A DNA stretch of 64,000 bases from Chromohalobacter sarecensis. Lineage in GTDB: Bacteria; Pseudomonadota; Gammaproteobacteria; Pseudomonadales; Halomonadaceae. The stretch spans positions 1-64,000 of the forward strand of contig NZ_JAKGAN010000007.1 in the NCBI RefSeq assembly GCF_023061135.1, read 5' to 3'. Of this stretch, positions 32,377 to 41,734 are shown piece after piece (the first letter of the stretch is position 1; the number at the start of each line of letters is the position of its first letter). The position numbers were made by a program, and so were the translations under genes. A model generated the notes under the pieces. The model was not told where the DNA came from, did not search any database, and saw only the letters and a list, made by a program, of their open reading frames with translations.

Positions 32377-32799
32377 ATGATCGACAAGCTTTCAGGCTAC
32401 CTGGACCACCACCAGGAGGCACTTAGCCTTCGCAATGAGCGCCAGAAGGTGTTGGCCAACAATATCGCCAATGCCGATACGCCGAATTACAAGGCGCGCG
32501 ATTTCGACTTCTCGGCGGAACTGGATCGCGCCATGGATTCAGGGCAGCGAGGGCAGGAAGGTGGCCTGGCGCTCGCCACGACATCTGCCCGTCACATTCC
32601 CGCGCAGGCGGCGGGTGGCGGGGGTGTTCACGACCTGCTGTACCGCGTTCCCGAGCAGCCGAGCCTGGATGGCAATACCGTTGATATGGATCGCGAGCGC
32701 GCTGCGTTCGCCGACAACGCACTGCGCTATCAGGCCAACACCACGATTATGACTAGCAAGATCCAGGGCATCAAAGGTGCCATGCAGCCTGAAGGCTAA
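32377..32799 (+). CDS. flgB: Flagellar proximal rod protein FlgB
   Basis: The start at 32377 gives MIDKLSGYLDHHQEALSLRN, which aligns with the usual FlgB N-terminus; the product has 140 residues. The rod signature LANNIANADTPNYKARDFDF is present. FlgB forms the proximal rod and is exported without a cleaved signal. Upstream in-frame starts (32254, 32359) lack a good ribosome-binding site. It is the first gene of the flgBCDEFGHIJ operon. Confidence 0.95.
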   Translation: MIDKLSGYLDHHQEALSLRNERQKVLANNIANADTPNYKARDFDFSAELDRAMDSGQRGQEGGLALATTSARHIPAQAAGGGGVHDLLYRVPEQPSLDGNTVDMDRERAAFADNALRYQANTTIMTSKIQGIKGAMQPEG

Positions 32800-32808
32800 G
32801 GAAACGAT

Positions 32809-33216
32809 ATGTCCATGTTCAGCATTTTCGATATTTCCTCCTCGGCGATGAGTGCGCAGTCACAGCGCATGAATACCACCGCCAGCAATATGGCCAACGC
32901 CGATAGCGTGGCGGGCCCCGATGGCGAGCCGTATCGCGCCAAGCACGTCATGTTTCAGGCGCAGTCCCAGGGCGGCAGCGAGCTGGGCGGCGTGCGCGCG
33001 ACCGAGGTGGTCGAGGACGATTCGCCCCCGCGCATGGAGTACCGTCCCGAGCATCCCCTGGCGAATGAAGAGGGCTACGTGGCCATGCCCAACGTCAATC
33101 CGGTCGATGAAATGGTCGACATGATCGCGGCGTCGCGTTCCTACCAGGCCAACGTGGAGGTCATGAACACCAGTAAGTCATTGATGAGCCAGACGCTCAC
33201 CATCGGACAAGGTTAA
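32809..33216 (+). CDS. flgC: Flagellar proximal rod protein FlgC
   Basis: The 135-residue rod protein has the N-terminal MNTTASNMANADSV motif and the C-terminal EMVDMIAASRSYQANVEVMN motif. Length is normal for FlgC. It starts nine bases after flgB and is followed by flgD after 11 bases. Confidence 0.96.
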   Translation: MSMFSIFDISSSAMSAQSQRMNTTASNMANADSVAGPDGEPYRAKHVMFQAQSQGGSELGGVRATEVVEDDSPPRMEYRPEHPLANEEGYVAMPNVNPVDEMVDMIAASRSYQANVEVMNTSKSLMSQTLTIGQG

Positions 33217-33227
33217 CGGAGAGAGAT

Positions 33228-33941
33228 ATGGCTAGCCCCGTCATCGGCAGCAATACGCTTGCCACGATCAACGGCACCCCTAATGCCAGCGCCAATGCCG
33301 CGAACGAGACCCGTACCACGGGTGCGGAGTCCTCGGAGGATCTCAACAATCGCTTCATGACGTTGTTGATCACCCAGATGCAGAACCAAGATCCGACGAA
33401 GCCGATGGATAACTCGGATATGACGGCGCAACTGGCACAGATCAACACCGTCAGCGGCATTCAGGAGCTCAACGACTCGCTGGGCGAGATCAACAATCAG
33501 ATCGATGCCGGCAAGACGCTGCAGGCTTCGTCGTTGATCGGCCAAGGCGTGATGGTGCCGGGCAGTACCGTGCGCGTGGGTGCAGGCGAGGACGGCAGCA
33601 CCGTGGCTACGCCGCTGGGCGCCGAGCTGGCAACGGGCGCCGACGAGCTCGAGATCACCATCACCAATGGCTCCGGCCAGGTGGTCCATCAGAGTGTCGA
33701 GGAAAACGTGCCGGAAGGCGTGCAGGCCTTTGATTGGCCGGGTACGGGGATGGATGGCAATCCTGTGGCCGAGGGCGCCTATAACGTCGAGATGACCGCC
33801 AAGGTCGGCGGTGAAGACGTCTCCGTTACGCCGCTCAATTACGCCCTCGTTCAGGGTGTGACCTCGGGTGAGAGCGGGCCGACCCTCGATTTGGGAACGT
33901 CCGATAGCGTCGCCCTCGAAGACGTGCGCCAGATTCTTTGA
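33228..33941 (+). CDS. flgD: Hook-capping scaffold FlgD
   Basis: The 237-residue protein has the N-terminal FlgD signature FMTLLITQMQNQDPTKPMDN followed by a FlgD Ig-like and TUDOR-like C-terminal part (about 85-230). It caps the growing hook and is later replaced by FlgK. GC content and codon use match the neighbours. Confidence 0.95.
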   Translation: MASPVIGSNTLATINGTPNASANAANETRTTGAESSEDLNNRFMTLLITQMQNQDPTKPMDNSDMTAQLAQINTVSGIQELNDSLGEINNQIDAGKTLQASSLIGQGVMVPGSTVRVGAGEDGSTVATPLGAELATGADELEITITNGSGQVVHQSVEENVPEGVQAFDWPGTGMDGNPVAEGAYNVEMTAKVGGEDVSVTPLNYALVQGVTSGESGPTLDLGTSDSVALEDVRQIL

Positions 33942-33994
33942 TCACGACTTACTCTTTGATGTTTTTACGACTTCTATAACGCGGGGAAGAGAAA

Positions 33995-35218
33995 ATGGGC
34001 TTTGCACAATCATTGAGCGGGGTTAACGCAGCCTCGTCGCAGTTGGACACCATCGGCAACAACATTTCCAACTCGCAGACCGTGGGCTTCAAGAGCTCCA
34101 CGACGCAGTTCGCGGATATCTTTGCCAATAGCCAAGGGCTGGGTACGCGCGTCTCGGACACCGTGCAGAACTTCGGTACCGGCAGCCTCGAAACCACTGG
34201 GCGCAATCTTGACCTGGCCATCGCCGGCGACGGGTTCTTCCAGTTTTCGCAGAACGAGCAAATGGCGTATTCGCGCAACGGCCAGTTGACCATGAGCGCC
34301 GACGGCTATTTCGAGAACGCACAGGGCGCGCGCCTGACTGACCAGCAGGGCGAGCCGCTGCAGATCACCGAGTTTAGTCAGGGTGCCCAAGCGACGGAAG
34401 GGGCTAATGGCGCACAGGCGGCATTCAACCTGGATGCCGAGGCTGAAACGATTGATCGTGACCCCGACGATTTTGATCCTGAGAACGCGGACACATATTC
34501 CTATGTAACCAACGCCGGCACTGTCTACGACTCCCTGGGTGTGGGCCACGATATGAGCCTTTATTATACAAAAACAGATACCAATACATGGGAAGCTAGG
34601 GCTTCTATACCAAACCCTGGCGGCGGAGACCCGTTGGTATCTGATCCACAAACTTTGACATTTAATGGTAATGGTCAATTAGATCCCGATGCCGACCCCA
34701 ATGGCGACGGTACGGTAGGGGTTACAGCTCTTGCATTTACTGCAGATGCGGGCGAGTTGGGTAATGGTGCGAATGAGCTGAGTTTTGATATCGACCTTGA
34801 TGGCACCACTCAGAATGGCGAAGATTTTGAATTGAGGGAGTTCGCTCAGAACGGCAATGCCTCGGGCACCTTCGTGGGCGTGGAGATCACCGAGAACGGT
34901 GAAATCATGGCCAACTATTCCAACGGCAATAGCGGCGAAGTCGGCACCATCGGCATGGCCAACTTCCGCAATCCTGCGGGGCTGACGCCGGAGGGCGACA
35001 ACCTTTGGACGGCAACCGAGGAATCCGGCGCGGCGTTGCTGGGCCAGGCTGGTACCGGTCAGATAGGGAGCCTGGAATCGGGCACGGTGGAAGCCTCCAA
35101 CGTCGATCTGACGCAGGAGCTGGTGGACATGATTATCGCCCAGCGCAACTTCCAGGCCAACAACAACGCCATCCAGACCCAGTCCGATATTCTGGAAACG
35201 GTCACCAACTTGCGTTAA
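33995..35218 (+). CDS. flgE: Flagellar hook protein FlgE
   Basis: The 407-residue hook subunit has conserved ends: MGFAQSLSGVNAASSQLDTI, GNNISNSQTVGFKSS and the C-terminal VDLTQELVDMIIAQRNFQAN. The surface-exposed middle (about residues 150-285) is Asp and Asn-rich, and its DNA from about 34440 to 34850 is visibly more AT-rich than the rest of the gene. That may reflect exchange of a variable domain. It is the fourth gene of the operon. Confidence 0.95.
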   Translation: MGFAQSLSGVNAASSQLDTIGNNISNSQTVGFKSSTTQFADIFANSQGLGTRVSDTVQNFGTGSLETTGRNLDLAIAGDGFFQFSQNEQMAYSRNGQLTMSADGYFENAQGARLTDQQGEPLQITEFSQGAQATEGANGAQAAFNLDAEAETIDRDPDDFDPENADTYSYVTNAGTVYDSLGVGHDMSLYYTKTDTNTWEARASIPNPGGGDPLVSDPQTLTFNGNGQLDPDADPNGDGTVGVTALAFTADAGELGNGANELSFDIDLDGTTQNGEDFELREFAQNGNASGTFVGVEITENGEIMANYSNGNSGEVGTIGMANFRNPAGLTPEGDNLWTATEESGAALLGQAGTGQIGSLESGTVEASNVDLTQELVDMIIAQRNFQANNNAIQTQSDILETVTNLR

Positions 35219-35229
35219 TCCCTGAGCCG

Positions 35230-35248
35230 GCCGGCCGTTGCGGCCGGC
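35230..35248 (+). terminator. Strong hairpin between flgE and flgF
   Basis: gccggccg and cggccggc form a perfect 8-bp stem with a three-base loop, followed by ttcatt. Without a real T run it may be a partial terminator or a stability element that raises hook-protein mRNA relative to downstream genes. Confidence 0.5.
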
Positions 35249-35281
35249 TTCATTCGTTGTGAGTCGAGCAGGACGATCAGC

Positions 35282-36046
35282 ATGGATCGGATCATCTATA
35301 CCGCCGGTAGCGGCGCCAGCCAATCGATGAATCAGCAGGCGGTGGTCAGCCACAATCTTTCCAACGTCTCGACACCGGGGTTTCGCGCTGAGCTCGATGC
35401 GATGCGCGCGGTGCCGGTGGAAGGCGATGGCCGCCTGGAGACACGTTCCACGGTAGCGGCGACCACGCCGGGCACGGACTTCTCGCCGGGTACCATGAAC
35501 GCGACAGGGCGGCGCCTGGATGTCGCCATGCAGGAGAATGCTTTCCTGGCCATTCAGGATCCGCAAGGTGGCGAGGCCTATACGAAGCGTGGCGATTTGC
35601 AGGTCAATGCGGATGGCATGTTGACCGTCAAGGGCGAGCCGGTCATGGGCGACAACAATGCGCCGGTAATGGTGCCACCGGATGCGGATTTCTCGATTGG
35701 ATCGGATGGTTCGATCAGTGTCATCGAGGCCGGCGCCAATCCCGATGAGGTCGCGCCGGTGGGCCGTTTGAAGCTTGTGACACCGGACCAAGAGGCCTTG
35801 ACGCGTGGCGACGATGGTTGGTTCCGCCTGCCGCCGGGTGAGGATGCCGAGATAGCCCCACCGCAACCCCAGAACGAGGATGCGCGCCTTCAATCCGGTG
35901 TGCTGGAAGGCAGTAACGTCAGCGCCACGGATGCCATGGTTGCCATGATCGACGGCGCGCGTCGCTACGACATGCAGATGAAGGTGATCGAAAGCGCCGA
36001 CCAGAACGCGCAACGCGCCAATAGCTTGTTGTCGATTCAAGCCTGA
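35282..36046 (+). CDS. flgF: Flagellar rod protein FlgF
   Basis: The 254-residue rod protein starts MDRIIYTAGSGASQSMNQQA, with HNLSNVSTPGFRAELDAM and the C-terminal VSATDAMVAMIDGARRYDMQ. These are the FlgF versions of the rod-hook family ends. It is separated from flgE by 63 bases containing a hairpin and from flgG by 55 bases. Confidence 0.95.
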   Translation: MDRIIYTAGSGASQSMNQQAVVSHNLSNVSTPGFRAELDAMRAVPVEGDGRLETRSTVAATTPGTDFSPGTMNATGRRLDVAMQENAFLAIQDPQGGEAYTKRGDLQVNADGMLTVKGEPVMGDNNAPVMVPPDADFSIGSDGSISVIEAGANPDEVAPVGRLKLVTPDQEALTRGDDGWFRLPPGEDAEIAPPQPQNEDARLQSGVLEGSNVSATDAMVAMIDGARRYDMQMKVIESADQNAQRANSLLSIQA

Positions 36047-36101
36047 TCGCGCCAACGAATTTCCGGCATCGCTCCGCGGTGCCCTCTAATAGGTAAGAGT
36101 C

Positions 36102-36884
36102 ATGATTAGATCGCTGTCGACGGCCAAGACGGGGCTTGAATCCCAACAGGTAAAGCTTGACGTCATTTCCAACAACCTGGCGAACGTTTCGACCAATGGT
36201 TTCAAACGCTCGCGGCCGGTATTCGAGGATCTGCTCTACCAGAACGTGCGCCAGCCCGGCGCGCAGGCTACGGCGGTGGATACATTGCCTTCCGGCTTGC
36301 AGGTGGGCACCGGGGTGCGCCCGGTCGCCACCGAGCGCTTGCATACCCAGGGCGGCTTGCAGAACACCGATAACTCCAAGGATCTGGCCATCAATGGCGA
36401 CGGCTTCTTCGCGGTTCAGATGCCCGATGGTGGCACCTCGTATACCCGTGACGGTAGCTTCCAGATCGACCAGAACGGCCAGATGGTCACTGCAGGAGGG
36501 TATCCGCTCGATCCGCCCATCGTGATTCCCGAGAACGCGCTGTCGGTGACGGTGGGCCAGGATGGGGTGGTCTCCGTGACCCAGCCCGGTGACACCGCCA
36601 CGCAGGAAGTCGGGCAGCTCATGGTCTCCAAGTTCATCAACCCTGCCGGCTTGGAGAGTATGGGCGAGAATCTTTATCAGGAAACCGATGCCTCCGGACC
36701 GCGCAATAATCTGATTCCCGGCATGGAAGGTGCGGGGCGGCTGTATCAAGGCTACGTCGAAACCTCCAACGTCAATGTGGTGGAGGAGATGGTCAGCATG
36801 ATCGAGACCCAGCGTGCCTACGAAATTAACAGCAAGGCGGTGGAAACCTCCGATCAGATGCTGTCGCGCCTGACGCAGCTGTGA
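36102..36884 (+). CDS. flgG: Flagellar distal rod protein FlgG
   Basis: The 260-residue distal rod protein carries [40 protein letters not shown] and the C-terminal [20 protein letters not shown]. Length matches the usual 260 residues. The end of the gene overlaps the ribosome-binding region of flgH. Confidence 0.97.
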   Translation: MIRSLSTAKTGLESQQVKLDVISNNLANVSTNGFKRSRPVFEDLLYQNVRQPGAQATAVDTLPSGLQVGTGVRPVATERLHTQGGLQNTDNSKDLAINGDGFFAVQMPDGGTSYTRDGSFQIDQNGQMVTAGGYPLDPPIVIPENALSVTVGQDGVVSVTQPGDTATQEVGQLMVSKFINPAGLESMGENLYQETDASGPRNNLIPGMEGAGRLYQGYVETSNVNVVEEMVSMIETQRAYEINSKAVETSDQMLSRLTQL

Positions 36885-36895
36885 GGAGTCGCGTC

Positions 36896-37621
36896 GTGAA
36901 GGGAATGGAAGTGAAAAAAGGGATGGGCGGATTCATGGCTGGCCGCGATGGGGTGGGTTTCTCGGCACGCGTGCTATGCCTGTTGGTGCTGTTGATCATG
37001 AGCGGCTGCGCGCAGTTGCCGCATGAGTCGGTGGTGCCGGATGCCGGCCCGGTGACCTATCCCGAGGCGCCCATGTCGCAGCCCAATGGCGCGATCTATC
37101 AGGCGCGCTACGGTTACCAACCGCTCTTCCAGGATCGGCGCCCGCGTCAGATCGGTGACATCATCACCATCACGATCAATGAGGATGTCAGCGCCAGCAA
37201 GGACTCCTCGGCCAATGCCAACCGCGAGGGCAGCATGGGGCTGGATCTGGAGACGATCCCTGACCTGATGAGCTTCCTCGAGGATTACGGTATGGATGTC
37301 TCGGGCGAAAACGACTTCGAGGGCACGGGTGGCGCGAGTGCCAGCAATACGTTCACCGGCACACTGACGGCGACGGTGGTGGATATTCTGCCCAACGGCA
37401 ATCTCAGCATTCGTGGGGAAAAGCGTATCGCCATCAATCAGGGCACCGAGTACATCCGCTTCTCCGGGGTCGTCGATCCACGTTCGGTGACGACGCAGAA
37501 CACTGTGCCTTCGGGGCAGGTGGCCGATGCGCGTATCGAATACGTGGGTGATGGTTACATCAACGAGGCGCAGCACATGGGTTGGCTCCAGCGTCTCTGG
37601 CTGAACATTGCGCCTTTCTGA
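36896..37621 (+). CDS. flgH: Flagellar L-ring protein FlgH
   Basis: The GTG at 36896 has a GAGGAG site seven bases upstream and gives 241 residues. A lipoprotein signal ([10 protein letters not shown]) precedes the mature L-ring protein with [40 protein letters not shown] and [20 protein letters not shown]. It forms the outer-membrane ring around the rod. Later ATGs at 36905 and 36935 are alternative starts. Confidence 0.93.
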   Translation: MKGMEVKKGMGGFMAGRDGVGFSARVLCLLVLLIMSGCAQLPHESVVPDAGPVTYPEAPMSQPNGAIYQARYGYQPLFQDRRPRQIGDIITITINEDVSASKDSSANANREGSMGLDLETIPDLMSFLEDYGMDVSGENDFEGTGGASASNTFTGTLTATVVDILPNGNLSIRGEKRIAINQGTEYIRFSGVVDPRSVTTQNTVPSGQVADARIEYVGDGYINEAQHMGWLQRLWLNIAPF

Positions 37622-37642
37622 TGAGTGCGCCTTTCTGATGAG
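37610..37642. repeat. 17-bp tandem duplication at the flgH-flgI junction
   Basis: gcgcctttctgatgagt at 37610-37626 is repeated from 37627 to 37642 with one change at the end. The duplicated unit includes the flgH stop codon, so flgH ends in the first copy and the second copy adds spacing before flgI. Confidence 0.8.
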
Positions 37643-37655
37643 GATGAGATACGTC

Positions 37656-38765
37656 ATGAGAAGTTTGCTGCGGTGGATGGGCGTGCTGTTGTTGTGTGGC
37701 CTCTGCGCCGCCCCCGCGCAGGCCGAACGGATTCGCGACCTGGCGAGCTTCGCCGGGGTCCGCGAGAACCAGTTGGTGGGCTACGGTTTGGTCGTGGGGC
37801 TGGACGGCACGGGTGACCAGACGACGCAGACGCCGTTCACGGGCCAGACGTTGATCAATATGCTCTCGCAGTTGGGCGTGAGCATCCCCGAAGGGACCAA
37901 CATGCAGTTGCGTAACGTGGCGGCGGTGATGGTGACGGCGCAGTTGCCAGCATTCGCGCGTCAGGGCCAGGAAATGGATATCACCGTTTCCTCGATGGGT
38001 AACGCCGATAGCTTGCGTGGTGGCACGCTGCTGATGACACCGCTGCGTGGGGTGGATGGCAACGTCTACGGGATGGCGCAAGGCAACTTGCTGGTCGGCG
38101 GCGTGGGTGCCCAGCAGGCCGGCAATAGTGTTCAGGTCAACCACACGGCGGCCGGGCGGATTCCCGGTGGGGCCACGGTCGAGCAGGAAGTGGCCCTGCG
38201 CTTGGGTCGCGGTGACGGCACGCTGGATCTTTACCTGAATGAGTCCGACTTCACTACGGCACAGCGTGTGGTCGAGGCCATCAACGATGACTTCGGTACG
38301 CCCGTGGCGGCCGCGGTGGACGGTCGCTTGATTCGCCTGAAATCGCCCAGTGACAGTAACTCACGGGTCAATTTCATGGCGCGTATCCAGAACCTGGACG
38401 TCACGCCCAACGAAGGCCCGGCCAAGGTCATCGTCAATTCGCGTACCGGTTCGGTGGTCCTCAACCGTGAGGTGACATTGGATCGCGCGGCGGTGGCGCA
38501 CGGCAATCTCTCGGTGACCATCGATTCCACTCCTCAGGTCAGCCAGCCCAATCCTCTGGGCGAGGGCGAGACCGTGGTGGTGCCGGATGCAGATATTTCC
38601 ATCCAGCAGGAAGGCGGGGCGCTGCAAATGGTCAATACCAGCGCCGATCTCATGGATGTCGTCAGTGCACTCAATGCGCTGGGCGCTTCACCCCAGGATT
38701 TAATGTCGATTCTGCAGGCGTTGAAGTCCGCAGGCGCGCTCAATGCGGAACTGGAGATCATCTGA
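37656..38765 (+). CDS. flgI: Flagellar P-ring protein FlgI
   Basis: From the ATG at 37656 the 369-residue product has a signal peptide ending at PAQA and the mature start [20 protein letters not shown], with [18 protein letters not shown]. It polymerises as the peptidoglycan-layer ring with help from FlgA. In-frame ATGs at 37638 and 37644 are less likely. The stop overlaps the flgJ start by one base. Confidence 0.94.
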   Translation: MRSLLRWMGVLLLCGLCAAPAQAERIRDLASFAGVRENQLVGYGLVVGLDGTGDQTTQTPFTGQTLINMLSQLGVSIPEGTNMQLRNVAAVMVTAQLPAFARQGQEMDITVSSMGNADSLRGGTLLMTPLRGVDGNVYGMAQGNLLVGGVGAQQAGNSVQVNHTAAGRIPGGATVEQEVALRLGRGDGTLDLYLNESDFTTAQRVVEAINDDFGTPVAAAVDGRLIRLKSPSDSNSRVNFMARIQNLDVTPNEGPAKVIVNSRTGSVVLNREVTLDRAAVAHGNLSVTIDSTPQVSQPNPLGEGETVVVPDADISIQQEGGALQMVNTSADLMDVVSALNALGASPQDLMSILQALKSAGALNAELEII

Positions 38766-39844
38766 TGAGTGTCGACGGTCTCAGCAATCAGTTTGCCCTC
38801 GATGTGCAGTCGTTGTCGCGGCTCAAGCACACGGCGAGTCATTCGCCCGAGAAGGGGCTTTCCCAGGCGGCGGATCAGTTCGAGGCCGTGTTCCTGCAGA
38901 TGATGCTCAAGAGCATGCGCGACGCGATTCCGCAGTCCGATCTGCTCAATAGCAACGCGACCGATACCTACACCTCGATGCTCGACAAGCAATGGGCACA
39001 AAAGCTCTCGGGGGACATTGGGCTCTCGGACATGCTGGTCGAGCAGTTGCAGGGCAGGGGCCTCGTCGGCCGCGATGACGATGTCACGCGCAGCGATCTG
39101 ATTGCCGGTATACCGCGTGGTACGCCACGTGTGTTGAGCGATCCGGTCGTTCCCAAGGATGACGCTGCGACGCAGGTATCCGACGCCTCGTCTGCACGCT
39201 CGGCGACGCCGGACGCGGCGGACAATCGCGAGACACGGCCATCGGTGGCGGAGGCCGACACACGCGAGACACGTGCCGCGCCGCATGTCGAAGAGTTCGT
39301 GTCGCGCTTGCGTGAGCCTGCTGAGGCGGCTGCTCAGGATAGCGGCGTACCCGCGTCATTGATCCTGGCGCAAGCGGCCTTGGAAACCGGCTGGGGCGAG
39401 CGCGAGATCCCCACCCGCGATGGCGGTAATAGCCATAACCTCTTCGGTATCAAGGCCAGCGATAGCTGGGACGGGGACGCCACGAGCATCATGACCACGG
39501 AGTATGTCGACGGACGTGCCCGCCAGCAAAGCGATGAGTTCCGTGTCTACGACTCCTTCGAAGCCGCCTTCAAGGACTACGCCCAATTGATCGGTAACAA
39601 CCCGCGTTACGCGGGCGTGGTCACCGCATCGACACCGGAGAATGCGGCGCGCGCCTTGCAGTCCGGCGGCTATGCCACTGACCCGAACTACGCCGATAAG
39701 GTGATCGACGTCATGGCGCAGATCGATGACGGCCTCGCGAACGGCCCGGCGTTGGCCAGTGCCGCCGAGCGCTCTGGTACGAGCGGAGAGGCTGACAATA
39801 CCGATCCCTATGGCGTGTCGCGCATGCCCACGGGCATTTTCTGA
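38765..39844 (+). CDS. flgJ: FlgJ rod cap and peptidoglycan hydrolase
   Basis: The 359-residue protein has the rod-binding domain (about 20-110; AADQFEAVFLQMMLKSMRDA), a variable Ala, Asp and Arg-rich linker (about 120-180) and a C-terminal glucosaminidase domain (about 185-335; LILAQAALETGWGEREI, NLFGIKASDSW, YAQLIGNNPRYAGVV). It caps the rod and opens the peptidoglycan for it. It ends the flgB-J operon; flgK has its own sigma-28 promoter. Confidence 0.95.
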   Translation: MSVDGLSNQFALDVQSLSRLKHTASHSPEKGLSQAADQFEAVFLQMMLKSMRDAIPQSDLLNSNATDTYTSMLDKQWAQKLSGDIGLSDMLVEQLQGRGLVGRDDDVTRSDLIAGIPRGTPRVLSDPVVPKDDAATQVSDASSARSATPDAADNRETRPSVAEADTRETRAAPHVEEFVSRLREPAEAAAQDSGVPASLILAQAALETGWGEREIPTRDGGNSHNLFGIKASDSWDGDATSIMTTEYVDGRARQQSDEFRVYDSFEAAFKDYAQLIGNNPRYAGVVTASTPENAARALQSGGYATDPNYADKVIDVMAQIDDGLANGPALASAAERSGTSGEADNTDPYGVSRMPTGIF

Positions 39845-39864
39845 GCGTTCGTACGGATTTTTCC

Positions 39865-39891
39865 TCAAGTCGTGCGCGGTCTTGCCGATAC
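39865..39891 (+). promoter_or_regulatory. Sigma-28 (FliA) promoter of flgKL
   Basis: TCAAGTCG, 11 bases, GCCGATAC on the plus strand; the spacing is exact and the -10 has one mismatch. The -10 ends 73 bases before flgK. It gives late expression of the hook-filament junction genes. Confidence 0.78.
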
Positions 39892-39963
39892 AACAAGTAA
39901 TCACTATTCGTCGTGCCGGCCATCCTCGTTAGCGTCCGGTGCCCCTAGCCAGGAAAACGTGTC

Positions 39964-41613
39964 ATGAGCATTTTCTCGATCGGCCTGAGTGGCCTCAGTG
40001 CGGCCCAGACAGCGTTGTCGACGACCAGTAACAACCTGAGCAACGTCTACACCGAGGGCTACAATCGCCAGTTGCCGATCCTCGGGGAAAGTTACAGCAA
40101 TGGCTCCTCGGGCACCGGGGTCTCGGTCGACGAGGTGCAGCGCCAGTTCAACAGCTACGTCACCGAGCAGTACAACGACGCCAACAGCCAGACAAGCGCT
40201 CTGGAAAGCTATCAGAGCCAGGTCTCGCAGATCGATAACTTGCTGGCCGATAGCGACGCGGGGCTTGCGTCTCTGATGCAGGATTTCTTCTCCAGTCTGG
40301 ATGATCTCTCCGGCGCGGCCTCTGATCCCGCCGCTCGCGAAGGGGTGCTGGGCTCGGCGTCGTCCATGGCGGCGCAGTTTCGTTCGTTCGATTCCTACCT
40401 GGGCGACATGCGCAGCAGCCTCAACGGTCAGCTCGAAGGGACGGTGACGGACATCAACAACACCGCCACGCAGATCGCCTCGCTTAACGACCAGATCACC
40501 CAGGCGCGTGCCAAATCCGGTGGTGAAGAACCCAACACACTGCTCGACAAGCGCGACAAGCTGGTGTCCGATCTCAATGGATTGGTGGGCGCGGACCTGA
40601 ACGTTCAGGATGGCGATACCTACAACATCAATCTGGAAAATGGCCAGCCGCTGGTCTCGGGCACGAATAGCTATGACCTCGAGGCGGTGTCTTCCAGCGA
40701 AGACCCATCGCGTACCGTGATTGGCTATCGCGATGCCGGCGGGAATCTGAACGAGATCGATGATGGCGCCTTCGAGAACGGCGAACTGGGCGGTTTGCTG
40801 TCGTTTCGCAGCGAGACGCTTGATAGCGTGCAGAATCAGCTCGGCCGCATGACGGCGGTGCTGGGCTCGGAATTCAACGCCGTGCATGAGCAGGGCGTCG
40901 ATCTCAACGGTGACGAGGGTGAGGCCTTCTTCAATGTTGGCTCGCCGCGCGTGATGAGCAATAGCAACAATGACGGTGATGGAGCGATCACCGCCGAATA
41001 CGGCAACGTCAACGAGCTGACCTCGAGCGATTATCGTATTACCGCCACAGGCGACGGAGAATATGAGGCCGAGCGCCTCTCCGATGGCAAGACTACCACC
41101 TTGACCCCCGATGATGACGGTAAGGCGTCGGTGGATGGCGTTTCCTTGACGTTCTCAGGCGACGCCCAAGAAGGCGATAGCTTTATGCTGCAGCCCACGC
41201 GCACCGCCGCGCAGGACTTCGAGGTGGCGATCAGCGAGGGCGCGGAGATTGCCGCCTCGAGTAGTGCGGATGGTGACGATAGCAACGGAGACGTCGGTAG
41301 CGGCAACAATGAAAACGCCCTGGCGCTGCTCGACTTGCAGAGTGAGAAGATCGTCGGCGGAACATCGTCAGTCAGCGACGCCTACGCCTCCCTAGTCAAT
41401 AACGTGGGCAATACCACCAATATCACGCAGGTCAATCTGGACGCGCAATCAGGGCTCACCGAGCAACTGCGCGAGTATCAGCAGTCCGAGTCGGGCGTGA
41501 ACCTGGATGAAGAATACGCCAATCTGGTCCGTTATCAGCAGTATTACCAGGCCAATGCACGGGTCATCGACGTGGGGTCCCAGGTCCTCGATTCGGTGCT
41601 GCAGTTGCGCTGA
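39964..41613 (+). CDS. flgK: Hook-filament junction protein FlgK (HAP1)
   Basis: The 549-residue protein has the N-terminal SGLSAAQTALSTTSNNLSNV and the C-terminal VNLDEEYANLVRYQQYYQAN motifs. The middle domain (about 320-450) is acidic and repetitive in Asp, Ser and Gly, as in other surface proteins of this cluster. FlgN is its export chaperone. It is followed by flgL after 121 bases. Confidence 0.95.
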   Translation: MSIFSIGLSGLSAAQTALSTTSNNLSNVYTEGYNRQLPILGESYSNGSSGTGVSVDEVQRQFNSYVTEQYNDANSQTSALESYQSQVSQIDNLLADSDAGLASLMQDFFSSLDDLSGAASDPAAREGVLGSASSMAAQFRSFDSYLGDMRSSLNGQLEGTVTDINNTATQIASLNDQITQARAKSGGEEPNTLLDKRDKLVSDLNGLVGADLNVQDGDTYNINLENGQPLVSGTNSYDLEAVSSSEDPSRTVIGYRDAGGNLNEIDDGAFENGELGGLLSFRSETLDSVQNQLGRMTAVLGSEFNAVHEQGVDLNGDEGEAFFNVGSPRVMSNSNNDGDGAITAEYGNVNELTSSDYRITATGDGEYEAERLSDGKTTTLTPDDDGKASVDGVSLTFSGDAQEGDSFMLQPTRTAAQDFEVAISEGAEIAASSSADGDDSNGDVGSGNNENALALLDLQSEKIVGGTSSVSDAYASLVNNVGNTTNITQVNLDAQSGLTEQLREYQQSESGVNLDEEYANLVRYQQYYQANARVIDVGSQVLDSVLQLR

Positions 41614-41734
41614 TGGTGTGGGCCGAGCGCTGCCGTAATGCCATGACGGTTGGCGCAGGCAGGGCTATCGAGGACAAGATTCCTGAAGACAATACGACGC
41701 TGGGTAAACGCAGCGTGGTGACGAGGTAAGCAAA

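Noticed and set aside
34679-36055. 458-residue open frame on the minus strand across flgE and flgF
   Set aside because: It is antisense to two certain flagellar genes, is full of His, Arg and Ile from complementing Asp, Ala and Gly codons, and has no recognisable domain.
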